Source: UBA4660 sp002405435 (GTDB lineage Bacteria > Bacteroidota > Bacteroidia > Flavobacteriales_D > Sanyastnellaceae). Taken from it: a stretch of 64,000 nt of DNA. The translations under genes and the position numbers were made by a program. The DNA lies in assembly GCA_036747335.1 (NCBI GenBank), contig DAIOCL010000002.1:1-64000 (forward strand), written 5' to 3'. The notes beneath the pieces are model-generated. The model had not been told where the DNA came from. It searched no databases and saw nothing but the letters and a program-made list of their open reading frames with translations. This document shows, one piece after another, positions 25,280 through 34,445 of this stretch. Positions within the stretch are counted from its first letter, which is position 1, and every line of letters starts with the position of its first letter.

Positions 25280-25315
25280 AGCCTTCGGGTAGCGTATAAG
25301 TTCAGCCGAATTACG

Positions 25316-26332
25316 ATGATGCTCCTCCGCCCTATAATCATCACGGCTCTCTTGCTGTGCAGTCAGCTGGCTTTCTCCCAGCTGTGCAATAATGCCGTGA
25401 CCGTATGTGCCGATGCGTCTCCCGATGAAGAGCAACTCGTTCCTTCGCCTTTCTCCTTTCAGTGCATGAACGTCACGCAGAGTGCGTTTTACACTTTTCA
25501 GACCAACAACAATGCAGATGCCACCGGCGAGGTGCTCGTCTCGATTACCTCGATTGACTGTCCGGGAGATGCCGGAGCCGACTCGCTTGTGGCCATTGTC
25601 TTTGAATACCAGCAGGGTACCGACCCCTGCGATCCGGCCAACTGGTCGAATGCCACCGGTTGCTTTACCGATACACTGGCTATTGAAATCGCCGTGCAAA
25701 ACGTGCAGGCGAATGCGCAGTACTTCATTGTGGTGGGCTCAAACCAGGACTTCGCCAACGGCGCATGCGGTTTCGAAATTTCCATCTCCGGCGAGCCCGT
25801 TGACCTGCAGGCCTCTGTCAATCCGATCCAGATCTCATTGGGTGAATCATCGCAACTCGGGGTGCTCGGCGGGGATGTCGTGACGGATCCCATTTCGGGC
25901 GATACGCTGATCAGCTATACCTGGTCTCCGGAAACCTGGCTCAACGACCCCAACATTCCCAACCCTGTTTCTACTCCTGAGCAGACCACAACCTATGTCG
26001 TTGAGGGCAATGTCGCCGGCTGTACGGTGACTGATGCAGTCACGGTGATCGTGGGGCCGCCCATACTGATTTACAACACATTTTCGCCCAATGGCGACGG
26101 CATCAACGATGTGTGGACGCTGGAAGGCATTGAAATGTTTGAAAACTGCAGCGTCAGGGTCTATTCACGCTGGGGCCAGAGTGTTTTTAAATCCGTAGGC
26201 TATACCACCCCGTGGGACGGAACCAACGGTGGCCGGTTTCTGCCTACCGGAGCCTACTACTATGTAATTGAACTGAACGCTACTGAAGTTAACATTCCTC
26301 CCATCACCGGGGCGATTTCTATAATACACTGA
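25316..26332 (+). CDS. T9SS type B cargo protein with gliding-motility-type C-terminal domain
   Basis: This 338-residue secreted surface protein has a signal peptide (ALLLCSQLAFSQ). The first half has paired cysteines and a PKD/Ig-like beta pattern (LISYTWSPETWLNDPNIPNP). The last ~85 residues match the gliding-motility-associated C-terminal domain: YNTFSPNGDGINDVWTLEG, VRVYSRWGQSVFKS, WDGTNGGRFLPTGAYYYVIE. This domain directs export through the type IX system (type B). I chose ATG 25316 because a promoter lies at 25247-25279, inside the longer frame. It overlaps the following PorP/SprF gene by 1 bp (TGATG). Confidence 0.9.
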   Translation: MMLLRPIIITALLLCSQLAFSQLCNNAVTVCADASPDEEQLVPSPFSFQCMNVTQSAFYTFQTNNNADATGEVLVSITSIDCPGDAGADSLVAIVFEYQQGTDPCDPANWSNATGCFTDTLAIEIAVQNVQANAQYFIVVGSNQDFANGACGFEISISGEPVDLQASVNPIQISLGESSQLGVLGGDVVTDPISGDTLISYTWSPETWLNDPNIPNPVSTPEQTTTYVVEGNVAGCTVTDAVTVIVGPPILIYNTFSPNGDGINDVWTLEGIEMFENCSVRVYSRWGQSVFKSVGYTTPWDGTNGGRFLPTGAYYYVIELNATEVNIPPITGAISIIH

Positions 26333-27267
26333 TGCCAACAAGCCGCAAATACCTGGTTATACTTTTACTGATGCTGAGCGGCTCAGCTGTTGTTGCGCAG
26401 CAATTGCCCCATTACACCAACTTCATCTATAATTATTTCGCCTATAATCCGGCTGTTGCGGGCACTACCAAGTGTCTTGAGCTCAAACTCGGATACCGCG
26501 AACAATGGAAGGGTGTTCCTGAGTCACCGCGCACGGCATTTGCCAACCTGCATGGCAAAATAAAATCGGGTAAATGGAACTTCCATGGGCTAGGCGGACT
26601 GGTTGACAGCGATGATACCGGTCCCTTCAGCTATACCTCCATTCATGTAGCCTATGCCTACCATGCCCGTGTGGCGCGCAGGTACATGCTGGCGTCAGGC
26701 ATTTCCGCGGGCTTCCAGCAATTCCGGGTCGACTATGGGGGCATGATAATGGAAAACTACCTCGACCCTGCCATCGCGGGGCCTATCAGCAAGTTTGTAT
26801 TGCCCAAGATCAACATCGGTCTCTGGCTTTACCGCGGCGACCGCTTTTACGGCATCGCCATCCGGAACCTCAATGAAAATGCAGTGCCCGGACTGGGTGT
26901 GCAGAACCCAGACCTGCGCAGGCATTTCCACTTCACTGCCGGACGGTCCATCAGGATGAATGAAGACTGGTTTTTCAAGCCTGCCCTCAATGTCAATTTT
27001 GTTTCCGCCAGTGACCCGGATTTTGATTTTACGGCACAACTTGAGTACAAACAAAGGGTCACCTTCGGTTTGGGCGGACGTTTCGGCGTGGGTCTCACCG
27101 GACTCATGAAACTCAACCTTCTCAAGTATATTACCGTGGCCTACGCCTACGACCTGACTCTTAACCCGCTCCGCGCTGACGGCCTCAATACACATGAAGT
27201 CATCATCGGTATCCGCGCCTGCTCAGGCGAAGAGCGTTCGAAGGTGCCCTGTGCGGCTTATGACTGA
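26332..27267 (+). CDS. PorP/SprF-family T9SS outer-membrane protein
   Basis: This 311-residue outer-membrane barrel belongs to the PorP/SprF family. Members are linked to T9SS and often act as partners or attachment points for type B cargo. A signal peptide (ILLLMLSGSAVVAQQ) is followed by the conserved opening HYTNFIYNYFAYNPAVAGTTKCLELKLGYREQWKG (given in parts: YNPAVAG and REQWKG are the key blocks). The mature part alternates aromatic strands. Gene order (cargo with gliding-type C-terminus, then PorP/SprF) is typical, and the ATG overlaps the cargo stop (TGATG), so the two are co-translated. I infer that this pair works together. Confidence 0.93.
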   Translation: MPTSRKYLVILLLMLSGSAVVAQQLPHYTNFIYNYFAYNPAVAGTTKCLELKLGYREQWKGVPESPRTAFANLHGKIKSGKWNFHGLGGLVDSDDTGPFSYTSIHVAYAYHARVARRYMLASGISAGFQQFRVDYGGMIMENYLDPAIAGPISKFVLPKINIGLWLYRGDRFYGIAIRNLNENAVPGLGVQNPDLRRHFHFTAGRSIRMNEDWFFKPALNVNFVSASDPDFDFTAQLEYKQRVTFGLGGRFGVGLTGLMKLNLLKYITVAYAYDLTLNPLRADGLNTHEVIIGIRACSGEERSKVPCAAYD

Positions 27268-27316
27268 GCGCCGATCCATCGGCCCTGCGCAGCAAGGGGC
27301 CAACCCTGACCATCCA

Positions 27317-27324
27317 TAACTTTG
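27317..27324 (+). promoter_or_regulatory. -7 box for mmcQ-like gene
   Basis: Reads TAACTTTG (exact consensus). The ATG at 27378 is 53 nt downstream, a longer leader than most genes here. Confidence 0.45.
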
Positions 27325-27377
27325 CTATCCGTAATCCGCAGCCGACTGCTGTTTGTCGCGTTGTGCGGTTATCTGCC

Positions 27378-27725
27378 ATGGACATCGAAACTTTCAGGAC
27401 GTTCTGCCTTTCCAAACCCGGCGTGGAAGAAGGGTTGCCTTTCGGACCGGATGTGCTGGTCTTTAAAGTAGGTAGCAAGATGTTCGCCCTCTGCCCCCTT
27501 GATCCTTTTGATCGGGTCAACCTGAAATGCGAGCCCACGCTGGCCCAGAGCCTCCGCGAACAATATCCGGAGGTAACTCCCGGTTATCACATGAACAAAC
27601 AGCACTGGAATACGGTCAGGTTCGAAGGCCGCATAACGGAAGCCCTGCTGCGCGAATGGACCCTCCACAGCTACGAACTGGTAAAGGCGTCGTTGCCGGT
27701 GCGCGTCAGGGAAAAACTCGGTTGA
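27378..27725 (+). CDS. MmcQ/YjbR-family protein
   Basis: This 115-residue cytosolic protein of the MmcQ/YjbR fold starts MDIETFRTFCLSKPGVEEGLPFGPDVLVFKV (key blocks: KPGVEE, PFGPD). It has the central MFALCPLDPFDRVNLKCEP and the YHMNKQHWNTVRFEG block. The family has a CyaY-like DNA-binding-type fold, but no function is established. Length matches the family. ATG 27378 is preferred to 27363, which adds five residues before the conserved start. Confidence 0.88.
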   Translation: MDIETFRTFCLSKPGVEEGLPFGPDVLVFKVGSKMFALCPLDPFDRVNLKCEPTLAQSLREQYPEVTPGYHMNKQHWNTVRFEGRITEALLREWTLHSYELVKASLPVRVREKLG

Positions 27726-27813
27726 AAACTGGCCATGGCAGGCCTGTTGACCGGGGCTCCATTATGGGCTAACTTGCGCTGACCATTGTGTCTATGAACC
27801 CAAACTGTGCCTG

Positions 27814-28518
27814 ATGAACGAACCGGTCAAATACAAGCGTCTCAAGGAAATTGCCGAAGAGCTTAACGCGCGTCTCGATGAACTGCATATCGGCCAGTTG
27901 AGCCGTGAGCAACTCGAACAGTTGGCGGACTATAGCCGTGAGCTGTATGAGCGTCTGGTGGTATTGCGCTTTAAGGCCTACGACCACGACGTAAAGGAAA
28001 GTGAAGCCGATGCCGAATCACCCGCGCAGGTGTCGGCGGTTGAGCCGTCCGCGCTGGAACCCATTCCCTTCAAGGTGCGCGAAGCCGCTCAGGTCAATCT
28101 GCTCGATGCCATCGAGGAGGCCACCCAGGATCAGCCGGCCACTCCAATACGCCCGGAAGTGCCCGCAGAGAAGCCCCGCGAAGAAGTGTCGGTACCCGCA
28201 GCCCAGGTAACCGCAGCGCCGAGTGTCAATGAACTCATCGGGGCCGGAATCGTGCGGCAGGCTCTCGCAGAAAACCTCGACAGCACTCCCATCCAGGACC
28301 TCAAAAAGGCCATTTCTCACAACCAGCGCTTTCAGTTTGCACGTGAACTTTTTAAGGGCAATAATCAGGAATACGAGGTGAGCGTCGACAAACTCAATAC
28401 CACCAACAGGGAGGACGCCCTGCGCCACCTCAACTCACTCAAAAGCAAGTATGCCTGGAATGAAGAAGATCCGGTAGCCACAGACTTTATCGACCTGGTT
28501 GAACGCCGCCATTTGTGA
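27814..28518 (+). CDS. Bacteroidota-conserved protein of unknown function next to rsmI
   Basis: This 234-residue soluble protein has no recognised domain. The N-terminal ~60 residues are a helical, charged region (RLKEIAEELNARLDELHIGQ), the middle is proline- and alanine-rich (PATPIRPEVPAEKP), and the C-terminal ~95 residues form a conserved helical unit (LKKAISHNQRFQFARELFKG, VDKLNTTNREDALRHLNSL, DPVATDFIDLVERR). I recall similar proteins in many Bacteroidota, always uncharacterised. It shares 4 bp with the rsmI start (28515-28518), which suggests translational coupling. The role could be in ribosome or division biology, but that is only a guess from context. Confidence 0.75.
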   Translation: MNEPVKYKRLKEIAEELNARLDELHIGQLSREQLEQLADYSRELYERLVVLRFKAYDHDVKESEADAESPAQVSAVEPSALEPIPFKVREAAQVNLLDAIEEATQDQPATPIRPEVPAEKPREEVSVPAAQVTAAPSVNELIGAGIVRQALAENLDSTPIQDLKKAISHNQRFQFARELFKGNNQEYEVSVDKLNTTNREDALRHLNSLKSKYAWNEEDPVATDFIDLVERRHL

Positions 28519-29180
28519 AGCTCGTTCTTGTTCCCACGCCCATCGGTAATCTTGAAGACATTACCCTCAGGGCCATTCGCACCCTGAAAGAGGCGGATGC
28601 CGTAATCTGCGAAGACACGCGTGTTACGCGCAAACTGCTCACACACCTCGGTCTTCAGAAAAACCTGATTTCCTATCACCTCAACAACGAGCACAAGGTG
28701 GTTGATGGCATCGTCGCTCAGGTTCGTTTGGGAAAAACACTGGCGCTGGTGACCGATGCCGGAACGCCCGGCATCAGCGATCCCGGATTTCTGCTGGTGC
28801 GTGCATGCCTGCAGGAAGACATAGAGGTCGTTTGTCTGCCCGGACCTGTAGCTTTTGTGCCGGCCCTGGTGGCCAGCGGCCTGCCCACGGAAAGGTTTGT
28901 ATTCGAAGGTTTTCTTCCCCATAAAAAAGGCCGGGAGACCCGCCTCAAACAGATTGCCGCCGAAACCCGAACGGTAGTGCTTTATGAATCTACCCACCGC
29001 ATTCTCAAGACGCTCGAGCAGCTCGTCCAATTTTGCGGACCCGACAGGCCTTGTGCCGTGGGCCGCGAACTGACCAAAATGCACGAGGAAATGGTGCGCG
29101 GAACCCTGGCCTCGGTGAGGCAGCATTTATCTGAACATGAAATTCGCGGAGAGTTTGTTGTCGTAATCGGCGCAACATGA
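28515..29180 (+). CDS. rsmI: 16S rRNA (cytidine-1402 2'-O)-methyltransferase
   Basis: RsmI methylates the ribose of C1402 in 16S rRNA. The 221-residue protein starts with the diagnostic VPTPIGNLEDITLRAIRTL and has the SAM-binding TDAGTPGISDPGFLLVRAC and the CLPGPVAFVPALVASGLPTERFVFEGFLP block (key parts: PGPVAF, FVFEGFLP). The start codon is GTG at 28515, overlapping the upstream stop. A C-terminal extension seen in some RsmI proteins is absent. Confidence 0.96.
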   Translation: MKLVLVPTPIGNLEDITLRAIRTLKEADAVICEDTRVTRKLLTHLGLQKNLISYHLNNEHKVVDGIVAQVRLGKTLALVTDAGTPGISDPGFLLVRACLQEDIEVVCLPGPVAFVPALVASGLPTERFVFEGFLPHKKGRETRLKQIAAETRTVVLYESTHRILKTLEQLVQFCGPDRPCAVGRELTKMHEEMVRGTLASVRQHLSEHEIRGEFVVVIGAT

Positions 29181-29199
29181 GCGCGGCCGAATAAAGAAC

Positions 29200-30552
29200 T
29201 CAGGCAAACAAGAGCTGCAGCAACTCATCTACACGTCCGACCATTTGCACCTTAACCCCGGTGCGTAGCGGATCGATGCCCTTGTTGTAGGATGATATAT
29301 ATATTTCACCGAAGCCAAGCCGTGCCGCTTCGCGCACCCGGTAATCCATACGCGCCACGGGGCGTATTTCTCCGCTCAATCCAACCTCACCGGCAAAACA
29401 CATGTGCCTGGAAACGGGTATGTCCTGGTCGCTCGAAAGTATTGCGGCGATCACCGCAAGATCCATGGCGGGGTCTTCAATGCGCAATCCGCCGGCGATG
29501 TTGAGAAAAACATCTTTGTGTCCCAACCGGAATCCACAGCGTTTTTCAAGCACGGCAAGTAACATATTGAGACGCCTCAGGTCGTATCCCGTGGTGCTTC
29601 GCTGCGGAGTCCCGTAGACAGCCGTGCTCACCAGGGCCTGTACTTCCACCATCAGCGGCCGCACGCCCTCGAGCACCGCGGCAATGGCCGTTCCGCTGAG
29701 CGCGTCACTATGGCTTTGTATAAGTATCTCCGACGGATTGGCTACCTCACGCAGACCATCTGCCTGCATTTCATAGATACCGAGCTCGCTGGTGCTGCCG
29801 AAGCGGTTTTTGTGGGCGCGAAGGAGACGGTAGACATGGTGGCGGTCGCCTTCAAACTGCAGTACGGTATCTACCATGTGCTCGAGCACCTTGGGGCCCG
29901 CCAGCGTTCCTTCCTTGGTTATATGGCCTATCAGGAATACTGCAGTTCCGCTTTCCTTAGCGAAACGCAACAGCTGGGTAGCGCACTCGCGCACCTGAGA
30001 AATGCTCCCGGGAGAACTTTCTACGGCCGATGTCGCCAGGGTTTGAATGGAGTCAATAACCAGAAGTTGCGGCGCGAGTTGCGCGGCATGGTGCAGGATG
30101 TTCTCCAGCGAGGTTTCCATCAGCACCATACAGGCGGGGTTCCGGCTGGGCATTCTGTCAACGCGCATGCGAATCTGCTCTTCGCTTTCTTCGCCGCTCA
30201 CGTAAAGCACCTTCATGCCCTGCTGCTGGAGTGATACCTGCAGCATTAGGGTGCTTTTTCCGATACCCGGTTCACCTCCAAAGAGAATCAGGCTGCCCCT
30301 TACAATACCTCCGCCGAGTACCCGCTGCAGTTCGCCGTCGGCAAGGGGCAAGCGATCATGCGCGGCTGCTTCGAGGCTGTGAACCGGTTTGGGCTCATTC
30401 GACGCAACAGGCGCCTGACGCTGACCGGTGGCGCGCTGCACCACTTCCTCCACATAGGTATTCCATTCGCCGCAGGACGGGCAGCGGCCCATAAACTTGG
30501 GGGATTGTGCGCCGCAGTGCTGGCAGAAAAAAACAGTTTTTGGTTTCGACAT
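29200..30552 (-). CDS. radA: DNA repair protein RadA
   Basis: RadA is a RecA-like ATPase that drives branch migration in homologous recombination. The 450-residue protein has an N-terminal zinc finger (FCQHCGAQSPKFMGRCPSCGEW), Walker A GEPGIGKST, the RadA-specific KNRFGSTSELGIYEM, and a C-terminal Lon-protease-like domain. Length and motif order are those of full-length RadA. It ends 19 bp from the convergent rsmI stop. Confidence 0.97.
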   Translation of the reverse strand: MSKPKTVFFCQHCGAQSPKFMGRCPSCGEWNTYVEEVVQRATGQRQAPVASNEPKPVHSLEAAAHDRLPLADGELQRVLGGGIVRGSLILFGGEPGIGKSTLMLQVSLQQQGMKVLYVSGEESEEQIRMRVDRMPSRNPACMVLMETSLENILHHAAQLAPQLLVIDSIQTLATSAVESSPGSISQVRECATQLLRFAKESGTAVFLIGHITKEGTLAGPKVLEHMVDTVLQFEGDRHHVYRLLRAHKNRFGSTSELGIYEMQADGLREVANPSEILIQSHSDALSGTAIAAVLEGVRPLMVEVQALVSTAVYGTPQRSTTGYDLRRLNMLLAVLEKRCGFRLGHKDVFLNIAGGLRIEDPAMDLAVIAAILSSDQDIPVSRHMCFAGEVGLSGEIRPVARMDYRVREAARLGFGEIYISSYNKGIDPLRTGVKVQMVGRVDELLQLLFA

Positions 30553-30713
30553 CGGTTAACCCGCTTGAAGACCGCAGCCTAAGGACGCGGCGCCCCCATT
30601 CCACAACAGACATTTACAACCATCTGCGCAGGGCCTGCCGGGCCTGTCTGCTTTCTGCACGGTAAATACCGCACAGGCAGCGGGACCATTGCGCCTGACC
30701 CGAACAAACGGGA

Positions 30714-33700
30714 TTATTCGCTCTTCAGCACGGTCACATAACCGGCATACTGTCGCTTGTTTCCGTAAGGAAGCAAGAGTACGTAGTAGAATGTGCCTGC
30801 GTTGACATCTTCTGCGCGCCAGTAGTCGTTGTTTTTGCCGTAGTCATCGCTTTGAAAGACCTCGGATCCCCAGCGGTCAAACACAGTCAATGTAGCGCCT
30901 TCGTACAGATCCAGTCCCGGAATCTCAAACCTTGTGTTGAGCGTATCGCCCCCACCCGGCGTGAAGATATTGGGAATTGTAATCAGGCACTGGTTGTTTT
31001 GCACCAGAAAGTTGGCACTTTGTGTGCCACAAACATTGGTGGCAGTGCCTGTGATGGTAATCTGGTCGTAGAGGCAAGTATCGGGCACCTGGTCAAAGCA
31101 GAAATTCAACTGAGGGCCTGAGCCCGTGATGTTGAGTTCGTCGCAGTCGGAAGACCAGGTATACGAGGTGGCATAAGTCGGGTTCAGTACAAGATTTTCA
31201 CATTCGCCCGGGCAAAGAATCCGCAGGTCTGACGCTTCGGGATTGAGTTCCGGCGCATAGGTGATGGTTACGCTGCTCGAGCCTGAAGTTTCAGTATTGC
31301 AGTTGTAGATATCGGTAATGGTCCAGGTATAGGTACCCGAGCTTGTCACCGTAATACAATTGGTGGAAGCGCCATTGCTCCAGCTGACTTCATAGCCGGT
31401 ATTGGGGCATACACACAACTCCGCTTCGCCTTCGGTGCATTCCAGGATGTTGACATCCGGCTCACACTGGGGGTTATCAGGAGCGACAATCTGGAAAGTG
31501 ACGGTTGCTTCTTGTGATTCGCAGTCGTTGGATACTTCAACTTCATACGTCCCGGATTGTGTCGCGCTCACTGTGGGCGTGGTCGCACCTGTAACGCCCG
31601 GTCCTATCCATTCGTATTGAAGATTTGCGTCGTCATCGGCAGGTGCTATAGGATCGAGGGTAATTGACTGGCCTCCACAGAAGAAGCCGTCGGGAGGAAT
31701 CACGAGTGGCGGAATGGCAATATCTGCGTCCACTGCGATGTCCGCTTCATCAGAGCCACAGCCATTTTCTATTTCCACGTTGGCCGTAAAATTCTCATAG
31801 TCATTGTAGGGACCAAATGTGGCGCAGGTTCCATCTGCATTGGGGTCAACATCACCATCCCAGTCAATGGTTCCCGTACCACCGATATCCGTAATAACTA
31901 CGCAAACTTCATCGGTTTCACCTTCGCACAGGTTCACCTCATCGCTGCCCAGCACGTTGAGCGTGGGCGGAAGTGTGAACTCAAACTCGTAGCAGAACTC
32001 AAGCTGGCAGGAGGGTTCTGCGAAACAACAGCTATAGAGGCCGTAGGCGCCCGGCGTGAATACGGTGTTGTATTCCTCGTCATTGGTCAATGACCAGCCT
32101 GGAGGGCCTTCACAAGACCACACACCCGGCACGTAAGGATCTGCTTCACAACCCGAGGTAGCGCACCAGATCTCTCCGTCTTCCAGCCCCGGACCGATGA
32201 TGGTCTGGTCTTGGTTGGTGCAGTTAAAGAGATAGACAGTATTGAATGCGTCGTTGACGCCAGAAGAAACATATTCGACACAAATTTCGTCACCGAATGC
32301 AATGGCTACGTTGTGTATTTCGAACGCGTCGAGGGTGGTCAACCCTGCGGCTACTGTTTCTCCGTTAATGATTACATTGAGGTAAGAGCCTTGCCATCCG
32401 GTAGGATCACCGGTCGCACAATAAATATTCAAAAATCCAGATGCAGGAAAAGAGTAACCTCCGTCAATGGTTACCGGTTGAAGGCCGCTGCAATAGGCCG
32501 TGCTGAGGTCTTCATTTTCTTCGGGAATGAACGTCTGAATTTCTTCCACTACGAGGATGTTGAACTCCGTGCAACCATTGTTGTTGGTGGCAAACAACTG
32601 GTAGGTGCCCGGGTTTACCTCGGTACAGGGTTGGTTTTGGGGACCCGGGTTGCAGAACTCTCCGGGATATCCTGGAAATACCTCCCATTGGTAGGTGACA
32701 AAACCTTCGGGTGCACAAAGTGAAGAGCAGGTGCCCGGGCAGGTCGGGTTGGGGTCGATAATAATGGGTTCCACATATTCGAACGGATCTACATACAGAA
32801 CCCGGTTCGCTGTACGTGTGCAACCGGCGAGATTTCCGGTTACGGTAATGTTGACCTGCGTTCCGGACCCGGCAATCTCGCACTCATTGCCATTTCCACA
32901 GTCGCTGTCGCTCCAGGTATAAAAATCAAATCCTTCCGATGCCGTCTGCAGGGTTATGCCTCCCGCGCATACACTATCGGGGCCCACAATGGAAAGCGTC
33001 GGGAGAACGATATCGAGCACTTCTATGATGTAGGTAAACTCCACTTCGCCCTGGGGTGTGCCGTTGTCGGTTGCGGTTACCGTGACGGTATGCACGCCGA
33101 CGTTGTCAGCCGTTCCCACAAAAATTCCGTTGAAGGTGGCCGTGTTTCCTGATTGGGTGCTAAAATCCAGGCCCTCCCCCTCAAGATCCACGCTGATCTG
33201 CACGCTTTGGGCTGTTTCAGGTGCGAGAAACTGAGTAGAGATATCTATCGTGTCATTGATACACACGTAAAAAGTGTCACACGGCGTTGCAGACGTCGGT
33301 ATGGGGGGGATGTTGTTCGCCGCCTCGCACACGTCAAAGGTGAAAACCTTGTTGTCGAGCCAGTTCACACCATCCTGCTGTGCATTGTTTTGACCATATA
33401 CCCCGTTGTAGACGTCGCTGTTCAGGTTGAATCGTCCAAACTGCCTGTGTTCGGTTCCCGAACTTTTATCAGCACCTGCATTGGCCGGGGAGGGGCCGTT
33501 GAAACCGCTGTTGCCACCGACGTCACCATGTGCCCAGTTCATGTCGAGGTAGCAAAACTGAACGTTATTGCCATCGGGCAGGATGTCGCTGCCGTCGGCT
33601 GTAATTATCATTTGGAAGGTATTCAGGTAGTCCTGGTGCTGGTTGTAATAACCTACATCTATAAAATTGACATAGAGGGCCTCATCGGTGACTTTGTAGA

Positions 33701-34340
33701 AGTACTGGCCTGCGGCATTGAAGTCAAAGTCAGCCCAAAATCCGCAGATGTGGTTGTACTGAGGTTCTGTACCTCCTGCAGGCGTAGGAAATTCGGAGGG
33801 TGTCCAGTCGTAGTACCCCCCACCCAATGCAATGGTACCTTTTGTGGTCAGGTACACAGAACTATAAGTCTGACCGTAGAAGCAGAAGTCGAAGGGGATG
33901 TCGAGCAGCTGCCAGCAGTCGACCCCTTCGCCGGCGCCGCCTTCGCAGTTGTCCCACTGTGTGACCGGGTCAAGAATGGTGTAGGAAACATCGGGGGCTA
34001 TCCAGCAATCACAGGACTCACCCGGCATCATCGCTTTGGTTTGAACGCCTTCGTAATAGGGCACGATGGGCTTTCTGTTTTTTACATACACTTCGCGCAC
34101 CTTATCCTTGTTGTAACGCGGGTCTTGCCGGAACAGATCCCAGTCTTCCCGCGACATATAGCGCAGCCTGTTGTAGTTGTATAGTTCTTCTTCATCCAGT
34201 TTGGTGTCGTATTTCCAAAACTGGCCATGTCCCGAAATAACTTCCCGGTCCTGCTTAGCGGCGGGCGCGGTGGTTACCTGCTGGGCGACGCCCGTTACGG
34301 CGATGAAAAGAATACTTGCGAGGGTAGCTATTTTTCTCAT
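30714..34340 (-). CDS. Large T9SS type B adhesin with nidogen-like N-terminal domain
   Basis: This 1208-residue secreted protein has a signal peptide (LASILFIAVTGVAQQ). Residues ~90-350 resemble a nidogen (NIDO)-like domain (PDVSYTILDPVTQWDNCEGG, IPFDFCFYGQTYSSVYLTTKG, HICGFWADFDFNAAGQYFYK). The middle holds many Ig/PKD-like beta repeats with paired cysteines and very acidic composition. The last ~85 residues form the gliding-motility-type domain (IPNIFTPGGGDTLNTRFEI, LTVFDRWGSEVFQSD, FYYVLLLPYGNKRQYAGYV). It should be exported by T9SS and displayed as a surface adhesin. A -7 box lies 87 nt upstream, in the gap after the anti-sigma-like gene, so it is probably transcribed separately or also from the sigma operon. 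Confidence 0.88.
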   Translation of the reverse strand: MRKIATLASILFIAVTGVAQQVTTAPAAKQDREVISGHGQFWKYDTKLDEEELYNYNRLRYMSREDWDLFRQDPRYNKDKVREVYVKNRKPIVPYYEGVQTKAMMPGESCDCWIAPDVSYTILDPVTQWDNCEGGAGEGVDCWQLLDIPFDFCFYGQTYSSVYLTTKGTIALGGGYYDWTPSEFPTPAGGTEPQYNHICGFWADFDFNAAGQYFYKVTDEALYVNFIDVGYYNQHQDYLNTFQMIITADGSDILPDGNNVQFCYLDMNWAHGDVGGNSGFNGPSPANAGADKSSGTEHRQFGRFNLNSDVYNGVYGQNNAQQDGVNWLDNKVFTFDVCEAANNIPPIPTSATPCDTFYVCINDTIDISTQFLAPETAQSVQISVDLEGEGLDFSTQSGNTATFNGIFVGTADNVGVHTVTVTATDNGTPQGEVEFTYIIEVLDIVLPTLSIVGPDSVCAGGITLQTASEGFDFYTWSDSDCGNGNECEIAGSGTQVNITVTGNLAGCTRTANRVLYVDPFEYVEPIIIDPNPTCPGTCSSLCAPEGFVTYQWEVFPGYPGEFCNPGPQNQPCTEVNPGTYQLFATNNNGCTEFNILVVEEIQTFIPEENEDLSTAYCSGLQPVTIDGGYSFPASGFLNIYCATGDPTGWQGSYLNVIINGETVAAGLTTLDAFEIHNVAIAFGDEICVEYVSSGVNDAFNTVYLFNCTNQDQTIIGPGLEDGEIWCATSGCEADPYVPGVWSCEGPPGWSLTNDEEYNTVFTPGAYGLYSCCFAEPSCQLEFCYEFEFTLPPTLNVLGSDEVNLCEGETDEVCVVITDIGGTGTIDWDGDVDPNADGTCATFGPYNDYENFTANVEIENGCGSDEADIAVDADIAIPPLVIPPDGFFCGGQSITLDPIAPADDDANLQYEWIGPGVTGATTPTVSATQSGTYEVEVSNDCESQEATVTFQIVAPDNPQCEPDVNILECTEGEAELCVCPNTGYEVSWSNGASTNCITVTSSGTYTWTITDIYNCNTETSGSSSVTITYAPELNPEASDLRILCPGECENLVLNPTYATSYTWSSDCDELNITGSGPQLNFCFDQVPDTCLYDQITITGTATNVCGTQSANFLVQNNQCLITIPNIFTPGGGDTLNTRFEIPGLDLYEGATLTVFDRWGSEVFQSDDYGKNNDYWRAEDVNAGTFYYVLLLPYGNKRQYAGYVTVLKSE

Positions 34341-34427
34341 AGTAGAATACGTGGTCTTCTGATTTTGAAGCTTAGATCATTGCGGTTAAACCATTGAGTG
34401 CGTTAACAGGTTCGAAAAACAAGTCGC

Positions 34428-34435
34428 CAAATATA
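34428..34435 (-). promoter_or_regulatory. -7 box for the nidogen-like adhesin gene
   Basis: Reads TATATTTG (exact) on the minus strand, 87 nt before the ATG at 34340. A CTTG, one mismatch from the -33 TTTG, lies about 24 bp upstream. Confidence 0.5.
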
Positions 34436-34445
34436 ACCGCCTTTC

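Noticed and set aside
28365..29126. Minus-strand open frame (253 codons) opposite rsmI
   Set aside because: Shadow of rsmI and the preceding gene.
33153..34184. Long plus-strand open frame (343 codons) inside the nidogen-like adhesin gene
   Set aside because: It is the antisense shadow of a 1208-residue gene with clear domains; composition is unlike neighbours and no start signal exists.
34382..34440. Inverted repeat GCGGTTA / TAACCGC spanning the adhesin promoter
   Set aside because: Only 7-bp arms separated by 45 nt; expected by chance. Not supported as an operator.
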